DNA from: Brachionus plicatilis | Lineage: Eukaryota > Rotifera > Eurotatoria > Ploima > Brachionidae | DNA: 64,000 nt | Direction: 5' to 3' | Assembly (NCBI GenBank): GCA_010279815.1 | Contig: QEOQ01000316.1 | Coordinates: 1,512,193-1,576,192 of the forward strand | In this document: positions 22,865 to 33,123 of the stretch, piece after piece | Numbering within the stretch: the first letter of the stretch is position 1 | How the letters are laid out: each line of letters opens with the position of its first letter | Notes under the pieces: model-generated | What the model saw: only the letters and a program-made list of their open reading frames with translations | What the model was told of the DNA's origin: nothing | Databases searched by the model: none | Made by a program: the position numbers and the translations under genes

Positions 22865-22997
22865 ATTTGATCCACTTCTTTTCGTTGTCTTTAACTTCAT
22901 GCCAAGTTAAATTGTTTGCATAAATTACTTTTAAACATTAATTACATACAAAATTTTTATAAAATTTTAAATGGATTAATTATTTATGAAACTTAAT
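22865..22997 (+). repeat. 133-bp direct repeat, left copy
   Basis: Starts ATTTGATCCACTTCTTTTCG and ends ATGAAACTTAAT. It matches 23938-24070 over the full 133 bp with a single visible difference (C versus T). The pair brackets 940 bp. It could be the terminal direct repeats of an element or a recent duplication split by an insertion. Confidence 0.9.
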
Positions 22998-23160
22998 AAA
23001 AAGTTAATAAAAAAGTTAATTAAGTAAAAATGCGAATAAAGTCGATTTTAAATTTAATTTAAAGTTTTCAAATAAAGATTTTAGAAGAATCAATTAAAAG
23101 AAGGATGAAACAATGACTTATTTTAATCAATTTTAAAAAATAAAGCTTTCATCAAAAATA

Positions 23161-23640
23161 CATTATAAGCCACCATAACTCTGCCGTAAGCCGGTCCCAA
23201 GCCCAGGATGAGAAAAGAGGAGGGTGGTGGCAGCCACACTATGTGGTCTTCTACGAGTCTGAAGAAGAGCTGTATTACGGGTACATAGATCTACGGGTCT
23301 TTGTCCTAGTCTTGTCGTATGAGGGTGCCGCTGGCTTGACCATCATCCAGTATAGAATCTTAGCAGAGCGAGAACTTGTTTTACAGCTGACCCTCTTTGG
23401 ATTGCCGTAACTTTGGAAGCACTAAAGTTAAGGCATTCTCTCTTTCTAAATTGAGAATGTCGCTTGGTTTGTGGTTCCAAGCTAGTCTAAATAGTAGCCG
23501 AGTTCGCAGCCAAATTAAAAGTGCTCGGATGAGTGGCGCTGTTTATGATGAACGTCCCACGTGCTTCTTAGGGGAAGACGCCGTCATAACTATGCCGTAT
23601 GCCGGTCCCAAGCCCGGATGAAAAAATAGGAGGGTGACAA
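23161..23640 (+). mobile_element. G+C-richer LINE-like 3'-tail segment, partly duplicated
   Basis: Two direct copies of a CATAACT-TGCCGTA-GCCGGTCCCAAGCCC-GGATGA-GGAGGGTG block occur at about 23,172-23,226 and 23,584-23,637, separated by about 410 bp of unusually GC-rich sequence. From memory, the GCCGGTCCCAAGCCCGGAT motif resembles the 3' tail of RTE-type LINEs. That is unverified. A 74-codon ORF here (23397-23621) is not convincing. A second internal direct repeat, CACTAAAGTTAAGGCATTC, occurs at 23,422 and 23,764. Confidence 0.55.
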
Positions 23641-23937
23641 AAATTTAACTAAAAAATATTTTTAACTATTTTAATTTAAAAAAAAAGGTCCTTGAAAAAA
23701 AATATTCTTTAGGTAAAAAATTGTAATTTTGTTCAAGCTTTAACTTTAATTATTTTTCAAGTTCACTAAAGTTAAGGCATTCTCTCTTTCTTAGGCATTC
23801 TAAGGTTTTTTATTTTTGGACGAATAGTGTTATTTCGACGAAAAAATTTAACGGTTTATTTCTTTGAAACGCTTTGCTACAGGTTCGAAAAAATGAATCC
23901 TTCTTTGGTGAGGTGAAAACACCGATGGGATTTGAGC

Positions 23938-24070
23938 ATTTGATCCACTTTTTTTCGTTGTCTTTAACTTCATGCCAAGTTAAATTGTTTGCATAAATTA
24001 CTTTTAAACATTAATTACATACAAAATTTTTATAAAATTTTAAATGGATTAATTATTTATGAAACTTAAT
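23938..24070 (+). repeat. 133-bp direct repeat, right copy
   Basis: Nearly identical to 22865-22997. The flanks outside the two copies differ. Confidence 0.9.
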
Positions 24071-24509
24071 GTGATTCGTAAATCAGATTTTTTTTTATTT
24101 TTCAACTTGCCTATCAGGCTTAAAATTCATTTAAATAAATAAACAAAAGGAATTCATAAGTTATTCCACTTTTATATTATTTTTCGGAACTCAAATTTTG
24201 CGCCATTAATTTAAATTTTTTAAAAATTTAAAATACTGTGATTCGCACATTTTTTAAATCAACTTATAAAATTTTCAACTTTCAAAGTAAAGCAGCTTTT
24301 AAACATGTCTACTTAAATTATTTCATATGCAAAATTTAAAATCCTCCCAACCTCGTATACAAATTTTATAACATGGCGAAGATTTTTGCTCCAAAACAAT
24401 CATTAAAAAACTGAAAAGTATTAATTAAATATAGTTGTAAAAAAGCATTTAAAGGATACATTTTATTTCATCACTAATAAGTCAAGAATCAAGTCGTGTT
24501 AAAAATGAC

Positions 24510-24870
24510 ACTAAATATTCATTTTTATATCCATTCTAAACCAAAAACAATAGGTAATCTTTACAAACCTTTGATAGGATCAATCTTGGACTATTCATCT
24601 CCTAGGTTAATTTAATTCTCAAAAACTAACATCAAAAAAATACATGTTATTCAAAATTTAGCAGTTCGATCTATATTAAAGCTGAAATATGGTACCCCCT
24701 CCAATATTATGCACCAAGAGGCTTTCAATAAACTTTACTTTTAACTACTAACAGTTTCAAAATGACTTTGTTTGACGAGTTGAGCGGGAGATATGTCATT
24801 CTGTTAGACTGATCGTCAGACTGGTGGAAGAATATAGAGAAAGTTTTATTCTATTTAATTTTTATCTAGA
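24510..24870 (+). pseudogene. Decayed LINE reverse-transcriptase C-terminal fragment
   Basis: Interrupted frames read LYKPLIGSILDYSSP, then IKKIHVIQNLAVRSILKL followed by YGTPSNIMHQEAFNKLYL, and LFDELSGRYVI. This is the usual pattern downstream of the RT domain in Jockey/CR1/L2-type non-LTR elements (the 'YssP…iQN.avR.il' block). Stops after SSPRL and KLYL show that it is dead. It has no intact ends. Confidence 0.7.
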
Positions 24871-25195
24871 TAAATTAAAATAAATTTCATAAAATAAATA
24901 AAATTTTCCTATGATTGCGAGGAACGAGCGTGCTGTGACGAGCTTATTAAGCAGACACGAGAATACTGAATTGATTTGAACGGGTCGATTGCGATTGGTT
25001 CGATTCTTTAAACCAATCATTTCTAAAAATTGACTTATTGATAGAATTAATTGGATACTGAAAAGATGAATTTTTAATTAGCTATTTATATAATTTTTAT
25101 TGGCAAAGAGAAAAAGGTCAAAAAAAATATACATTCTTTAACACTAATCTTCGAGTTTACTTGTGTTTCAAAAATAACTTGAATAAAAGTGTTGG
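24871..25195. other. Spacer, nothing recognised
   Basis: AT-rich sequence with a GGTTCGATTC that resembles a tRNA B box, but there is no cloverleaf around it. No gene is called. Confidence 0.45.
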
Positions 25196-25395
25196 GCTGC
25201 AAGAGGATTCTAAACCGGCCACTTAATTTTTAGAAACCGTGACCGTGTTTTCATTGACCGGTCAACATTTTAATGGGCGGTCAGCTGTTTGGTAAGCTTA
25301 GCGGTCTAAATTTTGGACCGTAATAAAATACGGTCAGGAAAAAAGGGGCAGTCAAAAATGCGGTCTACTTTTTGGCGGACAGCCCCTTAAATAAC
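25196..25395. repeat. Palindromic GGTC/GACCG-rich repeat
   Basis: Dense CGGTC, GACCG and GGACCG words in both orientations (CCGGCCACTTA, GACCGGTCAAC, GGGCGGTCAGC, GGACCGTAATAAAATACGGTC), locally self-complementary. A related tract lies at 27,330-27,425. Probably a decayed foldback element. Confidence 0.55.
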
Positions 25396-25565
25396 TTTTT
25401 CCAAACAATAATTTTTATTTTATTTCGTTAAAATATAAATAAATCATTAATTTTGTTAAAAAATTTATTTTAGGATTCTTGAAGTTAATATTTCTGTTCA
25501 TCAGCTAATTTTTTTTATTAGCAAATAAAAAAAAACGAGTCGTGCCTCTTATGTTTTCCTCTCCC
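25396..25565. other. Short spacer
   Basis: AT-rich, nothing recognised. Confidence 0.4.
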
Positions 25566-25870
25566 AGGCGGGTCACATAATATGTGACCAAGTGACTTAT
25601 GTCGAATATATGATTAGGCATTTTTTTCTACCTGGTCACATACTATGTTACCAAGCTAGTCAAATTTTTGATACAAATTTAAAAAAAAATTGTTTACTTA
25701 ATTTTTTTACTTGGTCATAAAAATTCAATTTAGGTCACATATATTTGTAATTTAAAAAAAAAATTAAGAAAAATTTACAGGAAATTTTGAATTTTAAATA
25801 TAGATTCTAGAAAACTAATTTCTATTTTATATTTTAAAAAATAAGATTGGTCACATATCCAGCAAGATCC
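25566..25870. repeat. GGTCACATA/TATGTGACC repeat cluster
   Basis: Several copies of GGTCACATA, including GGTCACATAATATGTGACC (a perfect palindrome at about 25,571), CTGGTCACATACTATG, TAGGTCACATATAT and TTGGTCACATATCC. The pattern suggests a small palindromic repeat with degenerate relatives. No ORF. Confidence 0.6.
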
Positions 25871-26539
25871 AAAAAACATGCATTTTTTTGCAGCTATATC
25901 ATTTTTTAAAAGCTATTTTTTTTGAAGCTAATTTCTTTGTTTACAGAAAAATTATTCTTTATTTATGTTTTTAATCTATTGGTAAACAATTTGTTTGTAT
26001 AGGCACTTGGCAGAGATTTAGCCTACTGGACAACGCTATAAAATGATTATAGAAGAAGTTTTTTAGCCAGAACGAGTACAACTACTTTTAAGCCGATCAT
26101 TTTTATCGATTTAAATTCTTCAAGCTTTTTTTAAATAAAAATAAAAAATTAGCTTTTTTGAAATTAAAAGTAATTTAAATTTTGAACGAGAGCTCTAAAA
26201 CAAATTTATATTTTTTATGTTAGAATGTGGAGATTCTAATTATCTAAAAAACGGTGTATCCTAAGTATCAATTATTTAAATTAAAGAATAAATATATTTA
26301 CCAAAAAAATATATTTTTAGGTTTTCAGCTTTTAAAAATAATAGCTAGATGACTTTTATTTTTGTTGCTTAGGTAATTCTCTTAAACCATCCGACCGCGG
26401 TCCGTGTTTTAGTAAAAAACAGGTGTTTTAGCATAAGCCTTTGGCTTGATACAATAAACAAAAAAAAAATAAAATTTATCATTTGCACAACTAATCTTTA
26501 CTGATTAAATATTTTGATCTTAAAAAAGTCTGCAAAATA
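25871..26539. other. AT-rich spacer
   Basis: No gene is recognised. A short fragment related to the 539-1246 foldback (GACCGCGGTCCGTGTTTTAG) occurs near 26,391. Confidence 0.45.
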
Positions 26540-26687
26540 CAGTGCTGATTTGATACTTGGATTTTGGTAATTTTAAGTAATTTTTCTAAATTTTCGTAAT
26601 TTTTCGTAACTTAACCCTTTCTTACATACGTAATTTATCGAAAAATTACGTTAAATTACCAAAAACCCTAGTATAAAATCAGCACTT
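26540..26687. mobile_element. 148-bp Tc1-type MITE with TA target duplication
   Basis: The left end CAGTGCTGATTTGATACT and right end AGTATAAAATCAGCACTT form terminal inverted repeats of about 35 bp that extend into GGTAATTTT/AAATTACC. Each end is flanked by TA (26538-26539 and 26688-26689), the Tc1/mariner target duplication. CAGT-type ends and the TTACGTAA-like interior match the larger element at 42,044. No coding capacity. Confidence 0.85.
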
Positions 26688-28068
26688 TATTTTAGAATAG
26701 TTAATTAATTTTTCAAATAAAACTCTTTAAATATTTAAGTCTTTGATTAAAAATTTTCAGTCATTAGTTGTGTCATACTTTTTCAGATTTTTTTGCTGAT
26801 TTTGGACAAATCTGTTTTTTTACTTTTTTTTCAAATCTTGAGAACACTAAAATTTTACTTCAAATTAAAACTCAATTTTTCTTTAATTTGAAAAAAATTC
26901 ATTCACACAAGGTATTGATTACACAGTATACTTCTAGACATACAAAAACTGAAACTAGTTTCTTTCTACGTTGATATTAAAAAATACTGCTTTGTTAGAT
27001 TTGTCAATTAAATTTTTTAATTCTCCAAATTGGTAAACTTTGGAACAAAACTTGAAAAATATTTTAAATATTCCGAATAAAGTTTAAATAAGGTATCTCT
27101 ATTTATAAAAATAAAAAAAATTAAAGATCTAATAAAAAATTGAAATGGGGCAAATTTTCAATGCAAATCCTGTATTCCTCTTTCTGATAAAAATTTATTT
27201 TGCAATTATAAAGAAAAATTATCTGAAGAAAGAAATATAGGCCATTCCCGAATACCTTTTGAGAAAATTTTTAAAACAATTTCCATTTAAAAAAAATACG
27301 GCTAAAAATGGCATTTCGAAATTTTTGGCCGGACTAATGACCGTTGACCAAAAAGTTGACGGTATTTTTGACAATCCTTATTATACGGGTTTTCGAAAAT
27401 ACGGTCAAAAAATGACCGCAAAAAACCTCTCGCCAAATGTACTTGTTTGCTCTGACCACATCCAAAACTATTAAATAACGTCTCGTTACTCGCATATTTA
27501 AAGCTCTGCTTCATCTAGTAGTTTTAATAGATCTATTAAGAAGCAATCAACTATTAAAATTATGACAGTATTTTACAAAGAAACTTTTACTTTTAAATCA
27601 GACTCTGCAATAATTACTGCTCATCTCGAAGTCGGTGGCTCGAAAGAATTCAGTCTTACACCTTGAACTAAGAAAGGAGCCTAAAAGAAATTTTTGGTCA
27701 CTAAAAGTACATCCTTTTATAGAAGAAATGGACTCAAAGTCTTCATGATGAATAATATGATTCAAATGACTTAACTTCACTGTTAAATCTTTAGAACTAT
27801 GATTGATTCCAATTCTTGTTGGCTGATTAGTGATGCTTTTAAAAGAGTAGCTTATAAGAAATTCTCTAAATCTTATATCACCCTTTAAATGATTTTTCTC
27901 TAAATATTTTCTATTAACTCGACCAAAATAGTGTTATTACATGAAGTGGCTTGATCCTCCCCTTTTTAACGAAAAACCTTGCGACCTCGCTGAAAGTTTT
28001 AAGAAATCAGAGTAAAAATTTTGAACGGACTCGTTCTGTGTTACTCTCCTAAAAATTTGATTTTTAAA
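26688..28068. other. Repeat-rich spacer, no gene supported
   Basis: Contains short ORFs (26768-26974, 27259-27474, 27302-27514, 27598-27780) that overlap each other or repeats and look spurious. A GACCG/CGGTC palindromic tract at 27,330-27,425 is related to 25,196-25,395. Confidence 0.45.
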
Positions 28069-28975
28069 AAAGGCATCTTGAAGTTTAGGTTCAAAAAAAT
28101 CAGATCAAAAAGGGCATCTTGAAGTTTAGGATCAAAAAAATCAGGTCAAAAAGTAATTTTTTTATAACTTTTGAATGGTATTTGATTAAATTTCTCTGCA
28201 AAATGCTAAATAATGCAAAAAAAATGCTGAATATTAGCATTGTGAAGTTTTGTTCAAAAAGTTCAAGAAAAAAGTTCTTAACTGAATTTTTTGATGAATG
28301 AAAAAAATTTGCTCCAGTAAAATATGTAAGAATGTGTAACAAAAGTTGTTACACCAAGTAGCCTTGAAAATAAATTCTGAAAGTTTTCTTTTAATTAATC
28401 ATCGACTTTTAAAATCAATCGAATTTAAGAGAATTTATTTGTCTTTGTAAAAAAAGAAGTTTTATTTGCAATATTTTAAAATTTTGTAAGTGTTCAATTT
28501 TAAATTTCGAAATTTTTATTTCAAACCCAACTTAACATTCATTCAGTTTTTTTGGAAAATCAATAATTGGTTAATTGAAATTTTTTTTTTTTGAGCAAGA
28601 CATGTAACATTTTTTGTTACATCATGTGCAGAATTTTTATTTTATCACTTCATTCCATTCAAAATATATATGAATTTAAGATTTTGAACTGATCTTTTTG
28701 AACGAAACTTCACAATGCTTGAATATTATAAAAGGCTCTGCAAAAACTCTGCATTCTGCAGCAAAATGCACGCCATTAAAAAGTATTTAATTTGACTGCG
28801 CAATTTAAATGCAGAGTTTTTGCAGAGCCTCATACAATATTCAGCATGTATTTTGCATTATTTAGTATTTTGCAGAGAGGTTTAATCAAGTACCATTCAA
28901 AAGTTATAAAAAAATTACTTTTTGATCTGATTTTTTTGATCCTAAACTTCAAGAATGCCTTTAAAATACTCGTTT
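28069..28975. mobile_element. 0.9-kb foldback element with about 165-bp inverted arms
   Basis: Left arm (28,069-28,245): GGCATCTTGAAGTTTAGG, CAGATCAAAAAG, CTTTTGAATGGTATTTGATT, TGCAAAATGCTAAATAATGC. The right arm (28,838-28,975) is its reverse complement (CAAGTACCATTCAAAAG, CTTTTTGATCTGAT, CCTAAACTTCAAG). The first about 40 bases of the left arm are duplicated in tandem. An inner inverted pair, CTCTGCAAAAACTCTGCAT, occurs near 28,735 and, inverted, near 28,812. ORFs inside (28100-28342, 28119-28301, 28792-29007) are products of the arms, not genes. Confidence 0.8.
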
Positions 28976-29803
28976 ATAGACAAGAATGCACTGCTACATC
29001 AATGTAGGGATCCGCTTCCGAATGTTTGCGACCGAGCAGCTCATAAATTCAGCTTAAATATCAAGTTATGATGCTATCTGAAAGTATTGCATTATTGAGG
29101 TAGCCTCTTCTAGAATATGACACGCAGTTCGGATCACTTGCTAGCAAAAAGGTGACTGATCTGAGTTTCATTGCAAAAGAATGCTTTTTTTAAAATCATT
29201 TGCACAAGGCTCGAGTTGCCAACATGATTGCACCTTGACGGTTAAAAACAAATAATTTCTGAAAACTGGCATTTACTTTAAATGATTAAATTTCATGTCA
29301 TGTTTCAAATAAATTATTTAATTGGTATTATTTTAATTTTTTTGTCACTAAAATTTAATTTATCTGATCTATTAAGCTTAGTTTTAAAATTTTTTATTTA
29401 TTTATGTTATAATTTGAAATAATTTATTATTGTAAGTAAAAAGTATTTTAAAAAAATTCAAAAACATATAAACTGACCGAAACACTATTTTACATAGAAC
29501 ATAAATATAGTTAGCACATGTAATTTAAAAAATTCCATTCTCTTATTCATTCATTTTCGGATTTTCTCAAAGATTAAAGAAATTTCTTTTTTAAATTTCA
29601 TGCTTTCCCTCAAGATTTTTATTAATTTGATTTTAGGCTGTTGAGCAAATCGAACACTCAACTGATCGAACAAACGAAGAAAACATGGTACCTTTAGTTC
29701 CAAAGATATTTAATCCAATTTTTAGTAAATGATTTTAGAAAAAATTAAGGCAGAGCATCCTTTATTTAAAAAAAAATTTAAATAAAAAATTAAATTTTAT
29801 GAT
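28976..29803. other. Intergenic downstream of receptor A
   Basis: The first 250 bp are somewhat less AT-rich (GGGATCCGCTTCCG, CGAGCAGCTCAT) but not identified. The rest is AT-rich filler. No ORF. Confidence 0.45.
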
Positions 29804-31340
29804 TTATGCTAAAGTTGAGTTTGAATTAAGTTGACACAAAGGTGTCTGATTGGGACTCTTTAATTCATGGACAACTATGAAATATGAAATCAAAGTTCCA
29901 AATACCTTTGTTAAAATAAAAAAAAATAGTTATCATAATTTTTTTGTAATACTCACTGTCAAAATAAATTCTTTGTCTTAAATAAAAAAATTTAAGTATG
30001 ATAAAAAATATTTATCTTCATCTTACTTATGTTGATTATTCCAAACACTGTCAGACATGGCACTCCTTGAGTCAATTTGTTAATCATTAGATTAATCTTA
30101 AAGATTTTAATCAAGAAATTTAATTTAAATAATTTTTCTTAATTTAATTGATATTTACTTTAAAACATAAACTGTTTGTAAATTCAGCTAAATTTACTTC
30201 TAGTAAATCTTCCAAAATATTTGAGCATTGCTCTTGAATTCTTGTGCCAAATACCAGAATTAGCAATATAATGATAATACCACTCAAGCTCCAAAATGGA
30301 TACAAAATAGCCATAATTCCCTGTATACAGTTACCATTCCAGTCAGTCATAATGTAAAATATCATTAACATCAGTGTTATATTAATCAATAGAGTAATTC
30401 CCAAAAATTCTTGATAGCATTTATTCATTTGCTGAATAATTTTGCATATTTTTAAATGTTTTTTCCTCAATTCATCAAATTTATCCTCAAGCTCATATTG
30501 ATTTTCTTGCACATTCATTTGTTTATTTGAAACCAACATTTTATTATTTACCAAATCTCTGAACTCTTGATTAAAATTTTTGAAAATAAAAACGATCATT
30601 TCACAATGTGCTAAATAATAGCATATTGTAATCATCCAAATGAAACTAGTAAATGAGAGTATAATATTATTTAATATTTTGTATGGTACATTGGATCTTG
30701 ACCATGTTGATTTGTGAAATGGAGCTAAAAGTGAGGAAAAAGCTTCATAAAAATAATCTGGACCAAAAAGGCTAATTATTCCGCTTATTGAATTAAACAC
30801 AGACCCAAAAACTCCTATAAAAAAATACATCAATATCTTTTTTTTTAATATTTTGATCTTTTTAATCGAATATTTATCCAAATAAAGTGACAATTCGTGA
30901 ATTAATTGATTTTCTCTTGAATGTTTTTCTTGATTTATAAAAAATATTGTTGAACTTGCTACAGTTACAAAACACCATAAAATTAAAATAATCTTATAAG
31001 CTAATTGAGCTGATAATGACTCTGATACCCCATACCAAAACTCGAATAGACTAAACAAACGAGCAAAGCTGAGCCAAAGAATAATACAAATCAGCAAAGG
31101 ATACACTTTTAGAAACCATTTGTCACTCTTTCTGTGAAAAAGGCCCACAATTCTCATCAAAACTAGAGGATATTTCATAATATTGCAGTAGGCTCTACAG
31201 TTTGATGAATTTACTTCTAAAACTGAACAATTATTACTCAAAGTCTTTTTGACAATGATGCAAATATTTTTTCCAGAGCTTGTGATCATTTTTTTCTCTG
31301 ATTTGAATGGACTCTCGTCTATTTTATCTTCTTTTTCCAT
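29804..31340 (-). CDS. Gustatory-receptor-like 7TM chemoreceptor, copy A
   Basis: Exons on the minus strand: 31340-30159, 30096-30027, 29976-29957 (a 20-bp microexon) and 29905-29804, about 457 aa. I start at MEKEDKIDE because it aligns with the start of copy B. An in-frame Met 19 codons upstream is possible. Seven hydrophobic segments can be drawn, with a long charged loop (about 250-310: EFRDLVNNK, QYELEDKFDELRKKH) between TM4 and TM5. Small 3' exons of this kind are typical of insect Gr genes. The last one encodes VFGTLISYFIVVHEL, a relaxed form of the Gr TM7 signature TYxxxxxQF. These proteins have an inverted topology and act as ligand-gated channels in insects. Ligand and role here are unknown. 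Confidence 0.8.
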
Positions 31341-32559
31341 TTTAATTTTATTTAATATTATCTTTAATTTAAAACAAAAAATTTGATGATACTTCATTAA
31401 ATGTATTTAAAGGTTAAAATAATTTTTATACTGGTTAAATCTGACTTAAATTCACAATTTATTGATAAAAATAATTTTTAATTTAAAAGCTTTTGGTATT
31501 ATATTTAAATGCATTTGAGATTTAAAACTAAGGAAATTAGAACTAGTGATTGAGCAGTTTTCAGGGTTTCCGAATTTACTGAATAAAAATATAAAACATT
31601 TTGAAATCGGTTATTTAATAAGTTGCTAGAAATAATTCAGATATTTACCAATAATAAGGAGGAGGAATTAATGGATTATAAATTTCAATTGTTATTATTC
31701 TTTAGTCAAAGGCATGAATTTAAGTGATGATTTATTTATTAAAAAATCATAAAAAGGACACCGGTCGTTAAATTAATAACAGTGGTCCTCTAATTATTTA
31801 AAAAACAAACCAAGTCAAATTTTTAAGACGTAAATGAGTAAAATGAGCAATTAAAAATTTAAATTCGTATCGTCAATATATGAGGACAGAAAAAGCAATC
31901 AGTTTACAAATTTTTAATGTCAAAAGTAATTGATATAAATCCATCAAGATTTTAACAATTCATTTAGATTTGAATTTAAATTCAAATGCTGAAAAACTTA
32001 TATCTATCGCATACTTTATCAAGATAATTTTTCCTAAAAATAAATTTTAATCATAGCACAAAATTTAAAATATTGATCACAAAAATAAATCAAATTTTTT
32101 TTTCAAATTTCAAGGTTAATCAACAGACTAGTGCCCTTATCATTGTCGACTGATTAACGCATCATTTATTAAATATAAATTAAATTTTTCAATATTTAAA
32201 ATTAAGATTTTTATAAAATTAAAAAAAGCAATTAATTATTTTTTATGAAAACAAAAAAACATTAATAAATTTAAATCAAATTTTTTAAATTTTTTTACAA
32301 AGTCAATAAAGATCAAATTGATATAATTGTAAATTGATAGCTTGTATGTTGCATATTTTTGATTAGTCTATCTTTTAAATTCTCAGGCGATTTATGATAG
32401 AATAATGTCTTAAAGAGAATGATAACATTCTGTCTAAAAATCTATGCTAAAAAGCATATAAGCCATATTTTTCCAAAAAATTATTGAAATCATTAAAGTT
32501 ATTCGCTTCAAACTTGAACTTAAACAATAAGAAGAACAATTAAATTTCAAAATAAGGAA
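31341..32559. other. Spacer upstream of receptor A
   Basis: AT-rich. It contains the receptor's putative promoter region and the second copy of the short palindromic repeat (32,108-32,165). No ORF is supported. Confidence 0.45.
32108..32165. repeat. Short dispersed palindromic repeat, copy 2
   Basis: AAGGTTAATCAACAGACTAG through GTCGACTGATTAACG. It is about 70-80% similar by eye to 3,319-3,372, with inverted GTTAATC/GATTAAC ends. Confidence 0.5.
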
Positions 32560-33055
32560 ACAGTAACCAGACTATATAAAGCTTTTGTTAGGCCTCATCT
32601 AGAGTATGGAGTACAAGTATGGAGTCCTCATCTTAAGAAAGATATAAAAGTATTAGAGTCAGTTCAAAGGAGAGCTACCAAACTGGTTCCAGAATTAAAA
32701 AAATTGAACTTCAATGATAGATTGGCTGCACTGAACTTGACTACTTTAAAAACAAGAAGAATAAGAGGAGATTTGATTGAAATGTTTAAAATTGTTAAAG
32801 GATTAGAAATAATTGACTGGCATACTCCCTTAGTCTTCAAGAACAACCAAGAAAGTGTATATCGTCCGGCTCCTAGACAACATGAATTTATAATGGAAAA
32901 TCTAATTGGTAAAAAACTGTGAACAAAGATTTAATTTTTTCATTAATAGAGTTGTAAATGTTTGGAATCAATTAGATGAAGATATTATAAACTCAAATAC
33001 TGTTAATGAATTTAAAAACAAAATTGATAAAACGAATTTTAACAAGCTATTATGA
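32560..33055 (+). pseudogene. LINE ORF2 C-terminus (CR1/L2/Jockey-like), frameshifted
   Basis: One frame reads TRLYKAFVRPHLEYGVQVW, then ESVQRRATKLVPELKKL, LAALNLTTLKTRRIRGDLIE and YRPAPRQ. After about 32,915 the match shifts by one frame to FFINRVVNVWNQLDEDIINS and VNEFKNKIDK, ending at a stop (33053-33055). This is the classic post-RT tail of non-LTR retrotransposon ORF2. A downstream (TTA)n microsatellite completes a typical LINE 3' end. The 5' part is missing, so this is a truncated dead copy with one frameshift. Confidence 0.88.
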
Positions 33056-33096
33056 TTAGGATAATCCCTCATTTCATGTGGCTAGCACATCATAGC

Positions 33097-33123
33097 TTTT
33101 ATTATTATTATTATTATTATTAT
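33097..33123 (+). repeat. (TTA)n tail of the LINE copy
   Basis: About eight ATT/TTA units 45 bp after the LINE stop codon. This is typical of microsatellite-like 3' tails of CR1/L2-type elements. Confidence 0.8.

Noticed and set aside
23397..23621. 74-aa ORF in the GC-richer block
   Set aside because: Starts with TTG, lies inside a repeat-like segment and matches no known family.
24990..25020. tRNA-like B box GGTTCGATTC
   Set aside because: No matching A box, acceptor stem or cloverleaf can be drawn.
28100..29007. ORFs of 60-80 aa on both strands
   Set aside because: They are encoded by the inverted arms of the foldback element; the same peptide appears from each arm.
33097..33123. CRISPR or satellite array
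   Set aside because: It is a simple (TTA)n run at a LINE 3' end. No spacers or repeat architecture.
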